33,209 nucleotides of DNA, taken from the NCBI RefSeq assembly GCF_001942405.1, contig NZ_MKKA01000019.1, positions 1-33,209 on the forward strand, in the 5' to 3' direction. Each line of letters starts with the position of its first letter. The first letter of the stretch is position 1. This DNA comes from Ornithinimicrobium sp. CNJ-824 (GTDB lineage Bacteria > Actinomycetota > Actinomycetes > Actinomycetales > Dermatophilaceae). The notes under the pieces were generated by a model. It had not been told where the DNA came from and made no database searches. It saw nothing but the letters and a program-made list of their open reading frames with translations. Made by a program: the position numbers and the translations under genes. Of the stretch, positions 21,376-28,701 are shown piece after piece.

Positions 21376-21877
21376 GCGTGTGCGGGGTGACCCGGCCGTC
21401 GTGCATGAGGTGGCCGACCGCAACCCCGTGCTCGCCCATGACGACGTCGGCCACGATCCGGCGGTGGCAGCGCCACCAGACCGACTCGGAGCACATCACC
21501 GCCGTCCGGCCGTGCCGGTCGCCACCCAGGTCGCGCAGCAGCTCGGCCAGCCCCTCCCGGAACTGCGGGTCCCTCGTCCAGGCCGCGTAGGCGCGGAACT
21601 GCTCGACCCGCCACCAGACGTCGGGGTTGTCGGCCCGCTCGTCGGGGGTCAGCCGGCGCCGCCCGCCGAGCCGTTCGTCCCACCGGTAGGCCACCCCCAC
21701 CTGCCGGAGGGTCTCCTCCAGCGCGGGGCGCTTGGCCGCCGGGTTGGTCCTGCTGCCCGGGTAGCGGCGCACGTCGACGACCAGCTCGATCCCCGCCTCG
21801 AGGACGAGGTCGGCCAGCGCGGGCGAGTCCAGCCGCCCGTGCCCGAACGTCAGCAGCGCCGGTGCCGCCCCTGCCAT
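21311..21877 (-). CDS. DUF488 family protein
   Basis: A 188-residue protein of DUF488. It starts with L-L-T-F-G-H-G-R-L-D, then V-V-D-V-R-R-Y-P-G-S-R-T-N-P, and ends its core with V-M-C-S-E-S-V-W-W-R-C-H-R-R-I-V-A-D, where the paired cysteines and histidine are the most conserved family residues. The biochemical role is unknown to me. ATG 21877 lies seven bases after the stop of the NYN/OST-HTH gene on the same strand, so the two probably share a transcript. The last 65 bases run antisense into the GH32 gene. Confidence 0.88.
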   Translation of the reverse strand: MAGAAPALLTFGHGRLDSPALADLVLEAGIELVVDVRRYPGSRTNPAAKRPALEETLRQVGVAYRWDERLGGRRRLTPDERADNPDVWWRVEQFRAYAAWTRDPQFREGLAELLRDLGGDRHGRTAVMCSESVWWRCHRRIVADVVMGEHGVAVGHLMHDGRVTPHTLSEGARPGPDGPLVWSGDAAG

Positions 21878-21884
21878 CGTGCCG

Positions 21885-23053
21885 TCAGGCGTCCCCGCCG
21901 GCCGGGCTGGTCGTCGCCGAGGTGGCCCGGCGGCCGGCCGTGCGGCGGGTGGCGGTCCTGCGGGTCGGGGTCTCCTGGGCGGCGGGCTCCTCGACCGAGG
22001 ACTCCTGGGCGGGGGCGTCCTGCGCGGCGGACTCCTTGGCGGGCGTCTCCTGGGCCGGGGACTCGTTCGCCGGGGACTCCTTGGAGGCCGACGTCCCCGC
22101 CCTGCTCCGGCTGCGGCTCGTCGCCTGCGCGGGGGTCTTCGCCGTGGCCTTGGCGGTGGTCTTCGCGGCCGTCTTCGCGGCCGTCTTCGCGGGGCCCTTC
22201 GCCGCCGTGCCCTTGGCGGGCGACTTCTCGGCGTCCTTGGCGGCGGCGGCCCGGTCCGTCGTCCTCGTCGTGCGGCCGGACCGCTTCTGCCGCAGGCGCA
22301 CCATGAGGTGCGACCCCTCGGTGGTGGTCTCCAGGTAGGGCTGGTCCTGGACGAGCTGGGAGAGCTTGGCGTAGCCGAACTCCCGCGGGTCGAAGTCGGC
22401 GTGCGCCCGGTTGAGGTGCTGGCCCACGACGCTCAGCCGGCTCCAGCCGTCGTCGTCCGAGGTCGCGTTGACCCCCTTGGTCAGCGCGCTCTGCAGGTTG
22501 ATCGAGGGGGTGCGGCTCTCGCGGTCCTCGTCCCCCGGAGCGTCCGGCTCACGCCGGTCCCCGCCGTCCCCGGCGTCGTCCAGCTGCTGGTCCTGGTCCT
22601 GCTCCTGCTCCTGAAGCACCTCCAGGAAGATGAACTGGTCCACGGCCCGGCGCAGCGACTCCGGCGTCTTGCGCGACCCAGCCCGAAGACCCGCTTGCCC
22701 GACTCCCGCAGCCGGGTGGCCAGCCGGGTGAAGTCGGAGTCGGAGGAGACCAGCGCGAAGGCCTCGACGTTGCCCTGCCACAGCAGGTCCATGGCGTCGA
22801 TGATGAGCGCCGAGTCCGAGGAGTTCTTGCCCACGGTGTAGGCGAACTGCTGGACCGGCTGGATGGCGTGCCGGTGCAGCTCGGGCTTCCAACCCACGAG
22901 GTGCTGCGTCGTCCAGTCGCCGTAGGCGCGCTTGACCGTCGGGGTGCCGTACTTGGCCAGCTCCTCCAGGACGGCCTCGGCATGCTTGCTCGAGACGTTG
23001 TCGCAGTCGATGAGCACGGCGATCCGGGTCCTGCTGCTGGCGTCGGTGTCCAC
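21885..23053 (-). pseudogene. NYN (PIN-like) nuclease domain / OST-HTH protein with histone-H1-like tail, one frameshift
   Basis: About 389 residues when one base is restored. Residues about 8-165 form an NYN domain: I-A-V-L-I-D-C-D-N-V-S-S, Y-G-D-W-T-T, K-N-S-S-D-S-A-L-I-I-D-A-M-D and V-S-S-D-S-D-F-T-R-L-A, giving the acidic metal-binding residues of PIN-like RNases. An acidic Q/E/D linker leads to an OST-HTH/LOTUS domain (L-N-R-A-H-A-D-F-D-P-R-E-F-G-Y-A-K-L-S-Q-L), then a tail of A-K-T repeats and an S/E/P/A-rich end with R-R-T. The frame breaks at 22677-22679, where CCC stands for an expected CCCC, in G-L-G-S-R-K-T-P-E-S. GTG 23053 follows TAGGGT by seven bases. Confidence 0.85.
22159..22194 (-). 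repeat. 12-bp tandem repeat coding for A-K-T-A units
   Basis: On the plus strand GTCTTCGCGGCC occurs twice in tandem with a third copy that ends GGGG. It encodes the lysine/alanine repeats of the histone-H1-like tail. Confidence 0.75.
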
Positions 23054-23060
23054 GCTGGGC

Positions 23061-23066
23061 ACCCTA
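23061..23066 (-). promoter_or_regulatory. -10 hexamer TAGGGT for a leaderless NYN-gene transcript
   Basis: On the minus strand TAGGGT, seven bases, GTG 23053. The identical hexamer precedes the quinone oxidoreductase at 31405. Confidence 0.5.
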
Positions 23067-23075
23067 CGCCAGCAC

Positions 23076-24372
23076 TCAGACGCTGACCCGCTCCAGCTCC
23101 TCCTCCACGAGCGGGACGAGGGCGTCGAGCTCGGCCTGGGGCTCGGCTCCCTCCCGCACGACCCGGCCCACGAGCTCGGTCCACGCGGCCTGGGCCCGGG
23201 GGGTCCACAGCAGCGGGGTCTGCGGGTGCCCGTGCTCGACGACGTAGGTCGCCACGTGCTGGGCCGGCCCCTCGGCCAGCACGTCCGCCTCCGGGACGAG
23301 GGACAGCCGCGCCGGGATGTGCACCCCGTAGGAGGTCGCGAAGTCGAGCTGGTGCTCGGTCTTCTCCACCCACAGCCAGCGGGCGAAATCCCTGGCGGCC
23401 TCGATGTCCGAGGCCCGCGCCGAGACGCAGCAGCCGTAGGCGCGACGGGCACCGAGGGCGACCCGCCGGGCATCGAGGGCCACGGGATGGCCCCGAAGTC
23501 GTCGCCGAGCTCGGCGCGGATCTGCGGGAAGGTCCACAGGCCGGTCCACTGCATGGCCGTCCGCCCCGACGTCAGGGGGGTCGGGTCGTCCCAGTCCTCG
23601 GGGGAGTCGAGCAGGAGCACCTCGTCGGTCCAGAAGGTGCGCAGCACGCTCAGCGCCTCGGCCGCCCCCGCCGAGTCGAAGGTCACCTCGTCCTCGTCGA
23701 GGAGGTCCAGCCCCGCCGACCACAGCATGGGCCCGCCCATCCGGCCCGCCCCGCCGTCGTTCCCGAGGAAGAGGCCCTTGACCGTGTCCGTGGTCAGCTC
23801 GCGGGCCGCCTGCTGCAGGTCCGCGATCTTCCGCGGCGGCTCGATCCCCACCTGCTCGAGCAGGCTCGGGCGGTAGACGAGCACCTGCGTGTCGACGACC
23901 TGGGGGATGGCCAGATCTTCCCGTCGTAGGTCATCCGCTCGACGATCCGGGGGTTGAAGTCGGGCAGCGCGTCGCCGAACGCGTCGGTCACGTCGACCAC
24001 GAGGCCGTCCCGGATCATGTCGATCGACGGGCCGTTGGCGTACTCGAACACGTCCGGCCCCTCGCCCCCGACGAGCGCGGTGACCGTCGTCCGGTCGTAG
24101 GACCCCGGCTGCCAGCTCACCGTCACGTCGGCGGCCTCGTACTCCGCCGCGTAGCGCTCGACGGCCTCGCGGACCCCCTCCTCGCCGTACTGGTGGTACC
24201 ACTGGGACAGCTCCGGGGGAGGCCCGCCGGCGGTGCCGGTCACGGTCGCCCCGTCCCCGGTCATCGGCGCCGGCGCGGACCCGTCCTCGCACGCCGCGAG
24301 CAGCGCACCGAGCGCCGCGGTCCCGCCGAGCGCCAGCACGGAACGGCGGGACAGGAGCGGCGACGGTGCCAT
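23076..24372 (-). pseudogene. extracellular solute-binding lipoprotein (sugar type), two frameshifts
   Basis: About 432 residues when two bases are restored. The N-terminus has a twin-arginine-like signal S-R-R-S-V-L-A-L-G-G and a lipobox L-L-A-A-C, so it is an anchored lipoprotein. Folded parts: L-S-Q-W-Y-H-Q-Y-G-E-E-G, G-G-E-G-P-D-V-F-E-Y-A-N, A-I-P-Q-V-V-D-T-Q-V-L-V-Y-R-P-S-L-L, T-A-M-Q-W-T-G-L-W-T-F-P-Q, G-A-R-R-A-Y-G-C-C-V-S-A. Breaks: 23911-23912 (CC for CCC, restoring K-I-W-A-I-P) and about 23462-23464 (CCC for CCCC, restoring P-S-M-P-G-G-V-A-L-G). GGGAGG upstream supports ATG 24372. No permease or ATPase gene is beside it. Confidence 0.82.
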
Positions 24373-24545
24373 GCGGGTCCTCCCGGAAGGATCGGCCGGA
24401 CGTGTGTGCCCAGAGTATGCCGTGGGCCGCACCCGCCCCTCCCGTGGTCACGATTCGACAACGAAGGCGTGTCGCCGGTGGACCCTGGGGGCGCTCCGTG
24501 CGTCCAATGGCGGACGCGCCGTCGCAGCACAGGGGAGGACCACGG

Positions 24546-25361
24546 ATGAGGATGCAGCGCTACGAGGGGGTGCCGCGGGCCCTCGCCCGCCTGCCGCTCC
24601 ACCGCCGCGACCTGCTGCGCGGGGGGCTGGGGCTGGTCACCGGGGCGGTCCTGGGCGGGCTGGCCGACAGCTACGACAGGGTCGCCGTCCCACCGCCGCC
24701 CCCGCCCGAGCCGGAACCCGAGCCCGAGCCGCCGCCCCCGCCGCCCGAGCCCGCGGCATACCAGCGCGGCGACGCCGGGGACGGGGTGCTGGCGCTGCAG
24801 CAGCAGCTGGGCGCGACCGGCTACTGGTGCGGAGAACCCGACGGCGGCTTCGGCCACCTGACGCAGCAGGCGGTCTGGGCGGTGCAGAAGGCCCACGGGC
24901 TGGTGCGCGACGGGATCGCCGGCCCTGCGACCCAGGCCGCGATCGAGACCGGCTACCGCCCGGCCCCCGTGGCCGGCGGCGACCACGTCGAGGTCCACCT
25001 GGGCCCGCAGCTGCTCCTCGTCGTCCGCGGCGGGGCCACCACGATGGTGCTCAACACCTCCACCGGGAACGAGGAGCCCTACGAGTTCCGGGGCGAGGAG
25101 TACACCGCGCAGACGCCCACGGGCGACTACGTCGTCGGCTTCATGGACTCCGTCGGCACCGCCGGAGACGGCTGGCGTGAGGGTGAGCTGGGCGAGCTGT
25201 ACCGGCCGATGTTCTACGACGGCAACTACGCCGTCCACGGCTCCGGGTCGATCCCGCCCTGGCCGGCCTCCCACGGCTGCGCCCGCATCTCGACGGCGGC
25301 GATGGACATGTTCTGGTCCGAGGGGCTGCTCGGCATGGGTGGCCGGGTCGTCGTCGTCTGA
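24546..25361 (+). CDS. L,D-transpeptidase with peptidoglycan-binding domain
   Basis: A 271-residue exported protein. The N-terminus carries a twin-arginine-like signal H-R-R-D-L-L-R-G-G followed by a hydrophobic helix. A proline/glutamate hinge (residues about 50-73) leads to a peptidoglycan-binding domain (G-D-A-G-D-G-V-L-A-L-Q-Q-Q-L-G, then D-G-G-F-G-H-L-T-Q-Q-A-V). The C-terminal YkuD domain has H-G-S-G-S-I-P-P and S-H-G-C-A-R-I with catalytic Cys245. These enzymes form 3-3 cross-links in the cell wall or attach proteins to it. GGGGAGG seven bases before ATG 24546 supports the start. An inverted repeat GCGTCC-N6-GGACGC lies at 24500-24517 upstream. Confidence 0.92.
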   Translation: MRMQRYEGVPRALARLPLHRRDLLRGGLGLVTGAVLGGLADSYDRVAVPPPPPPEPEPEPEPPPPPPEPAAYQRGDAGDGVLALQQQLGATGYWCGEPDGGFGHLTQQAVWAVQKAHGLVRDGIAGPATQAAIETGYRPAPVAGGDHVEVHLGPQLLLVVRGGATTMVLNTSTGNEEPYEFRGEEYTAQTPTGDYVVGFMDSVGTAGDGWREGELGELYRPMFYDGNYAVHGSGSIPPWPASHGCARISTAAMDMFWSEGLLGMGGRVVVV

Positions 25362-25380
25362 GACGGGTCAGCGCAGTCGG

Positions 25381-26094
25381 GTGCTGGAGACCTTCTTCGA
25401 CCGTCATCCGGGGTGGATCACCGTCGGCGGGACCGACCATCTCGTCTACGCCACGCTGCTGGTCCTCGTGGCCACCGGGCTGGTCGCCGGCCGCCGCTGG
25501 GTGCGCGCCCACGAGCCCGGAGTGCGCCGGGTGCTCGTCGGCGTGGTGGTCCTCCAGCAGCTGACCCTCTACGGCTTCTACGCCACCGCCGGGTGGGACT
25601 GGGGCGAGTCGCTGCCCCTCCACCTGTCCCGGATCTCGGCCCTGCTGGGGCTGGTCTGGCTGCTCACGCGCGAGCGACGGGTGATGGACGTGCTCTTCTT
25701 CTTCGGGCTCTACGCCTGGGGCAGCTTCTCGTACCCGATGCTCATCCAGCCGGCGACCAACGTGCTCGGCTGGAGCTTCTGGGTCAACCACACGGTCACC
25801 CTGCTCCTGCCGGCCTACGCCTGGATCACCACGGGGTGGCGTCCCACGGCGAGGGCGTTGTGGCGGGCCTTCGGCTGGTTCCTCGCCTACCTGTCCCTCG
25901 CCCTGGTGGTCAACCGGCTCACCGGAGGCAACTACTTCTACCTGCGGGACCGGCCCTTCTTCGGCGACCTCCCGCTGGCGCTCTACCTGCCGGTGGCCGT
26001 CGCGGCCACCCTGGCCCTCTTCTGGCTGGGGTATGCCGTCGCGCGCCTGGTGGGGGAGCGCACCGGGACCTGGCGGGCCGGGGCGGTGGCCTGA
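25381..26094 (+). CDS. TIGR02206/YwaF family integral membrane protein
   Basis: A 237-residue protein with about seven membrane helices. The motif S-L-P-L-H-L-S-R-I-S-A-L-L-G near residue 80 and the later N-R-L-T-G-G-N-Y-F-Y-L match the YwaF/TIGR02206 family, whose role is not known to me. The GTG at 25381 begins M-L-E-T-F-F-D-R-H-P-G-W, typical for the family's N-terminus; I see no good ribosome binding site, so the start is less certain. It lies 19 bases after the L,D-transpeptidase gene and is likely on the same transcript. It converges with the acyl-CoA dehydrogenase, with only six bases between stops. Confidence 0.85.
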   Translation: MLETFFDRHPGWITVGGTDHLVYATLLVLVATGLVAGRRWVRAHEPGVRRVLVGVVVLQQLTLYGFYATAGWDWGESLPLHLSRISALLGLVWLLTRERRVMDVLFFFGLYAWGSFSYPMLIQPATNVLGWSFWVNHTVTLLLPAYAWITTGWRPTARALWRAFGWFLAYLSLALVVNRLTGGNYFYLRDRPFFGDLPLALYLPVAVAATLALFWLGYAVARLVGERTGTWRAGAVA

Positions 26095-26100
26095 GGATCG

Positions 26101-27300
26101 TCAGCGGAAGGCCTGGTGCCCCGTCAGCGCCTGCCCGACGACCAGGGTGTGCATCTCCTCGGTGCCCTCGTAGGTGAGCACCGACTCCAGGTTGTTGGCG
26201 TGCCGCATGACCGGGTAGTCCCCGGAGACGCCGTTGGCGCCCAGCACCGTGCGGGCGCTGCGACAGACCTCGATGGCCGCCGTGACGTTGTTGAGCTTGC
26301 CGACGCTGACCTGCTCGGGGCGCAGCAGCTCCCGGTCCTTCAGCCGGCCCAGGTGCAGGGCGAGCAGCTGCCCGGTCGTCAGCGCCTGGTGCATCCGGGC
26401 CAGCTTGGCCTGGGTCAGCTGGAAGGCGGCGACCGGCCGCCCGAACTGCTCGCGCTCCACCGCGTAGTCGCGCGCCGCGACGAACGCGGTCCGGGCCGCG
26501 CCCATCGAGCCCCAGACGATCCCGTAGCGCGCCTCGTTGAGGCAGGCCAGCGGCGAGCGCAGCCCCCGCGACTCCGGCAGGACGGCGTCCGCGGGCAGCC
26601 GGACGCCGTCGAGGACCAGCTCGGAGGTGACCGAGGCGCGCAGCGACATCTTCCCGGTGATCTCGGGGGCCGAGAAGCCGGGGGTGCCGGTCGGGACGAC
26701 GAACCCGCGCACGGTGTCCCTGCTGTCGGGGTCGCCCTCGGTGCGCGCCCAGACGACGGCCACGTCGGCGACCGACCCGTTGGTGATCCACATCTTCGAC
26801 CCGTCCAGGACCCAGTCCCCGCCGTCGCGCCGGGCCCGCGTGCGCATCGCCCCGGGGTCGGAGCCGTGGTCGGGCTCGGTGAGGCCGAAGCAGCCGATCG
26901 CCTCCCCGGTGGCCATCGGGGGCAGCCAGCGCTGCTTGTGCTCCTCGCTGCCGAAGCGCCAGATCGCGAACATCGCCAGGCTGCCCTGCACCGACACCAG
27001 CGAGCGCACCCCCGAGTCGGCGGCCTCCAGCTCCAGGCAGGCCAGCCCGTAGTCCACCGCGCTCATCCCCGCGCACCCGTAGCCCTCCAGGTGCATGCCC
27101 ATGAGCCCGTGCTCCCCGAACACCCGGGCCAGCTCGCGGACGGGTGCCTGCCCCTGCTCGTACCACCCGGCCACGTGCGGCAGCACGTGCTCGGCGCACA
27201 CCTCGCGCACGCTGTCCCGCACGGCGCGCTCGTCGTCGGTGAGGACCGCGTCCAGGTCGACGAGGTCGACGGGCAGGTCGGTGGTGCTCAGGCGGGCCAC
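26101..27300 (-). CDS. gcdH: acyl-CoA dehydrogenase, glutaryl-CoA dehydrogenase-like
   Basis: A 399-residue FAD enzyme. Seen: C-F-G-L-T-E-P-D-H-G-S-D-P, the flavin/substrate loop; W-I-T-N-G-S-V-A-D; R-Q/E-Q-F-G-R-P-V-A-A-F-Q; and L-T-Y-E-G-T-E-E-M-H with the likely catalytic base Glu378, the position and context used by glutaryl-CoA dehydrogenase. That enzyme oxidises and decarboxylates glutaryl-CoA to crotonyl-CoA at the end of lysine and tryptophan breakdown. Other acyl-CoA dehydrogenases share much of this, so substrate is inferred. GTG 27300 has AGGAG seven bases upstream. A dehydrogenase of aminoadipate-semialdehyde type lies 1.4 kb away, which fits lysine catabolism. Confidence 0.85.
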   Translation of the reverse strand: MARLSTTDLPVDLVDLDAVLTDDERAVRDSVREVCAEHVLPHVAGWYEQGQAPVRELARVFGEHGLMGMHLEGYGCAGMSAVDYGLACLELEAADSGVRSLVSVQGSLAMFAIWRFGSEEHKQRWLPPMATGEAIGCFGLTEPDHGSDPGAMRTRARRDGGDWVLDGSKMWITNGSVADVAVVWARTEGDPDSRDTVRGFVVPTGTPGFSAPEITGKMSLRASVTSELVLDGVRLPADAVLPESRGLRSPLACLNEARYGIVWGSMGAARTAFVAARDYAVEREQFGRPVAAFQLTQAKLARMHQALTTGQLLALHLGRLKDRELLRPEQVSVGKLNNVTAAIEVCRSARTVLGANGVSGDYPVMRHANNLESVLTYEGTEEMHTLVVGQALTGHQAFR

Positions 27301-27366
27301 GGTGCGCTCCTGGGGGTATGCGGTGCTGCTGGGTCGGGCGGTCGCGCCCACCCTACGGGCTGAGGC

Positions 27367-27395
27367 TTGCGCGACGGCGAGGTCGGTGCCACACT
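27367..27395 (+). promoter_or_regulatory. predicted promoter of the 90-aa/FHA gene pair
   Basis: TTGCGC (27367-27372), 17 bases, CACACT (27390-27395). The predicted transcript start near 27402 lies right at the palindrome that follows. Confidence 0.4.
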
Positions 27396-27403
27396 GACAG
27401 ACA

Positions 27404-27422
27404 TTGGACAAACGTTGTCCAA
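27404..27422. promoter_or_regulatory. perfect palindrome TTGGACAA-ACG-TTGTCCAA, candidate operator
   Basis: Two perfect 8-bp arms around three bases, unusually A/T-rich for the window. It sits between the divergent gcdH-like gene and the 90-aa gene, next to the predicted transcript start. The form suits a dimeric repressor of TetR or MarR type; no such gene is in the window. Confidence 0.65.
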
Positions 27423-27445
27423 AGCATTCTTCCCAAGGAGTCGTC

Positions 27446-27718
27446 ATGACCGAGATCACCAGCCCCGCCAGCACGACCGTCAGCCCGGGCGGTCCGGGCT
27501 CCGCGCCGACCGACGCCGTCTCCTGGACCGACCTGGCCAAGGAGATGTGGAGCTACCTCACCGGACAGGGTGCGGCCATCAACTACAGCTTCGTCGACAT
27601 GGCCGTCGAGGTGCCGCGCGACACCGGCCCCGACGCCCCGCGGGCGACCTGGAAGCTGGACGGCACGCTGCGCATCACGACCGAGGAGCACGCCGGCGGC
27701 ACCTCCGAGAAGGCATGA
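27446..27718 (+). CDS. hypothetical 90-residue protein
   Basis: A small acidic protein without signal or membrane segment. The first 22 residues are rich in S, T, P and G, followed by a helix-like W-T-D-L-A-K-E-M-W-S-Y-L-T-G and a strand-like part with V-D-M-A-V-E-V-P-R, A-T-W-K-L-D-G-T-L-R-I-T. I do not recognise the family. AAGGAG five bases before the ATG is a good ribosome binding site. Its stop overlaps the start of the FHA gene (ATGA), so the two are translated together. The strand-rich part resembles in pattern the first part of the FHA neighbour, which hints at a common origin, but this is only a visual impression. Confidence 0.8.
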   Translation: MTEITSPASTTVSPGGPGSAPTDAVSWTDLAKEMWSYLTGQGAAINYSFVDMAVEVPRDTGPDAPRATWKLDGTLRITTEEHAGGTSEKA

Positions 27719-28638
27719 GCGCCATGGCCGCGCCCCCGACGGCTCCGGCGGCCCCGGACGCCGCCCGCCTGCGGGTCGAGGCCGACCTGACCCTCACGGT
27801 CGACACGCCCCGCGCCGAGGACGACCCCGGCCGGCGGCTGACCGGCCGGGTCACCGGGTCGGGGTCGACCCTGACGGTGCGCCTCGAGGGACTGGACGCC
27901 CTGCCGCTGGGCAACGACCTGCGCACCGCCATGGACCCGGTCCGGGACGTCGCCCGGCTGCTCGCCGACGACGGCCTGACCGTGGTCGTCGAGGGGGACC
28001 AGGGCCGGATCCTGTCCCTGGGACGGGTCCGCGCCTCTTTCCTGGACCGGGCGGTCACGGGGTCGCGCCACATCGCGCTCCACGACCGGCGGGCGGCGCT
28101 GCGGCTCGCCCGGGCGAAGGGGGACGAGGGGGCGCCGTCGCTGCGGGCCCTGGTGCCGCCGTCCACGCCGTGGCCGCTGGCCCCGACGGTCACCCCGCCC
28201 CGACGTCGGCACGTCACCACCACCCACGACCCGCTCGGGGGCGGTCGGCCACGTCTGGTCTACTACCCGACGCCGCCGGAGCAGGGCGGCGCCCGGACGG
28301 AGCTGGACCTCCGGCGGGGCACGACGACGATCGGCTCGGACCCCCAGGACGACCTGGTCCTGCCGGGCCTGTCGCCCGGCCACGTCCAGGTGCGCCGCAA
28401 CCCCGCCACCGACGAGTACGAGGTGGTCCCGGTCGCGGGCCGGCCGGTTCGGGTGCACGGGGCCGAGGTCGACCGGCCGGTGGCCCTCCGGACCGGGTCC
28501 GTCGTGACCGCCGGCGACTCGTCGCTGACCTACCGGCGGGAGGAGTACGCCGACCACGGGCGCCCCTACGGCGGCCGGACCGGCGGGGAGTTCGCCCGGC
28601 AACGGCCGCAGCCGCCACGGCCCCGGTACGACCGCTGA
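27715..28638 (+). CDS. FHA-domain protein with unknown N-terminal region
   Basis: A 307-residue protein. Residues about 15-130 form an unrecognised region with strand-like V-E-A-D-L-T-L-T-V-D and V-R-L-E-G-L-D-A-L. The C-terminal FHA domain, which reads phosphothreonine, shows L-R-R-G-T-T-T-I-G-S-D-P, D-D-L-V-L-P-G-L-S-P-G-H-V-Q-V-R-R and G-R-P-V-R-V-H-G-A-E-V. The usual Arg of the GR motif is replaced by Ser in G-S-D, while S-P-G-H is kept, so phosphopeptide binding may be altered. The end is rich in R, P and G. ATG 27715 overlaps the stop of the 90-aa gene; a second ATG at 27724 is possible. Confidence 0.82.
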   Translation: MSAMAAPPTAPAAPDAARLRVEADLTLTVDTPRAEDDPGRRLTGRVTGSGSTLTVRLEGLDALPLGNDLRTAMDPVRDVARLLADDGLTVVVEGDQGRILSLGRVRASFLDRAVTGSRHIALHDRRAALRLARAKGDEGAPSLRALVPPSTPWPLAPTVTPPRRRHVTTTHDPLGGGRPRLVYYPTPPEQGGARTELDLRRGTTTIGSDPQDDLVLPGLSPGHVQVRRNPATDEYEVVPVAGRPVRVHGAEVDRPVALRTGSVVTAGDSSLTYRREEYADHGRPYGGRTGGEFARQRPQPPRPRYDR

Positions 28639-28701
28639 GGGGTCGGTGGGCTGTGGCAGGGTGAGCTCGACCCCTGCCCACCCCACCGGAGGTGCCGACC
28701 C

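Noticed and set aside
22159..22194. Short tandem repeats as a CRISPR array
   Set aside because: Units are 12 bp without spacers and encode A-K-T-A in frame.
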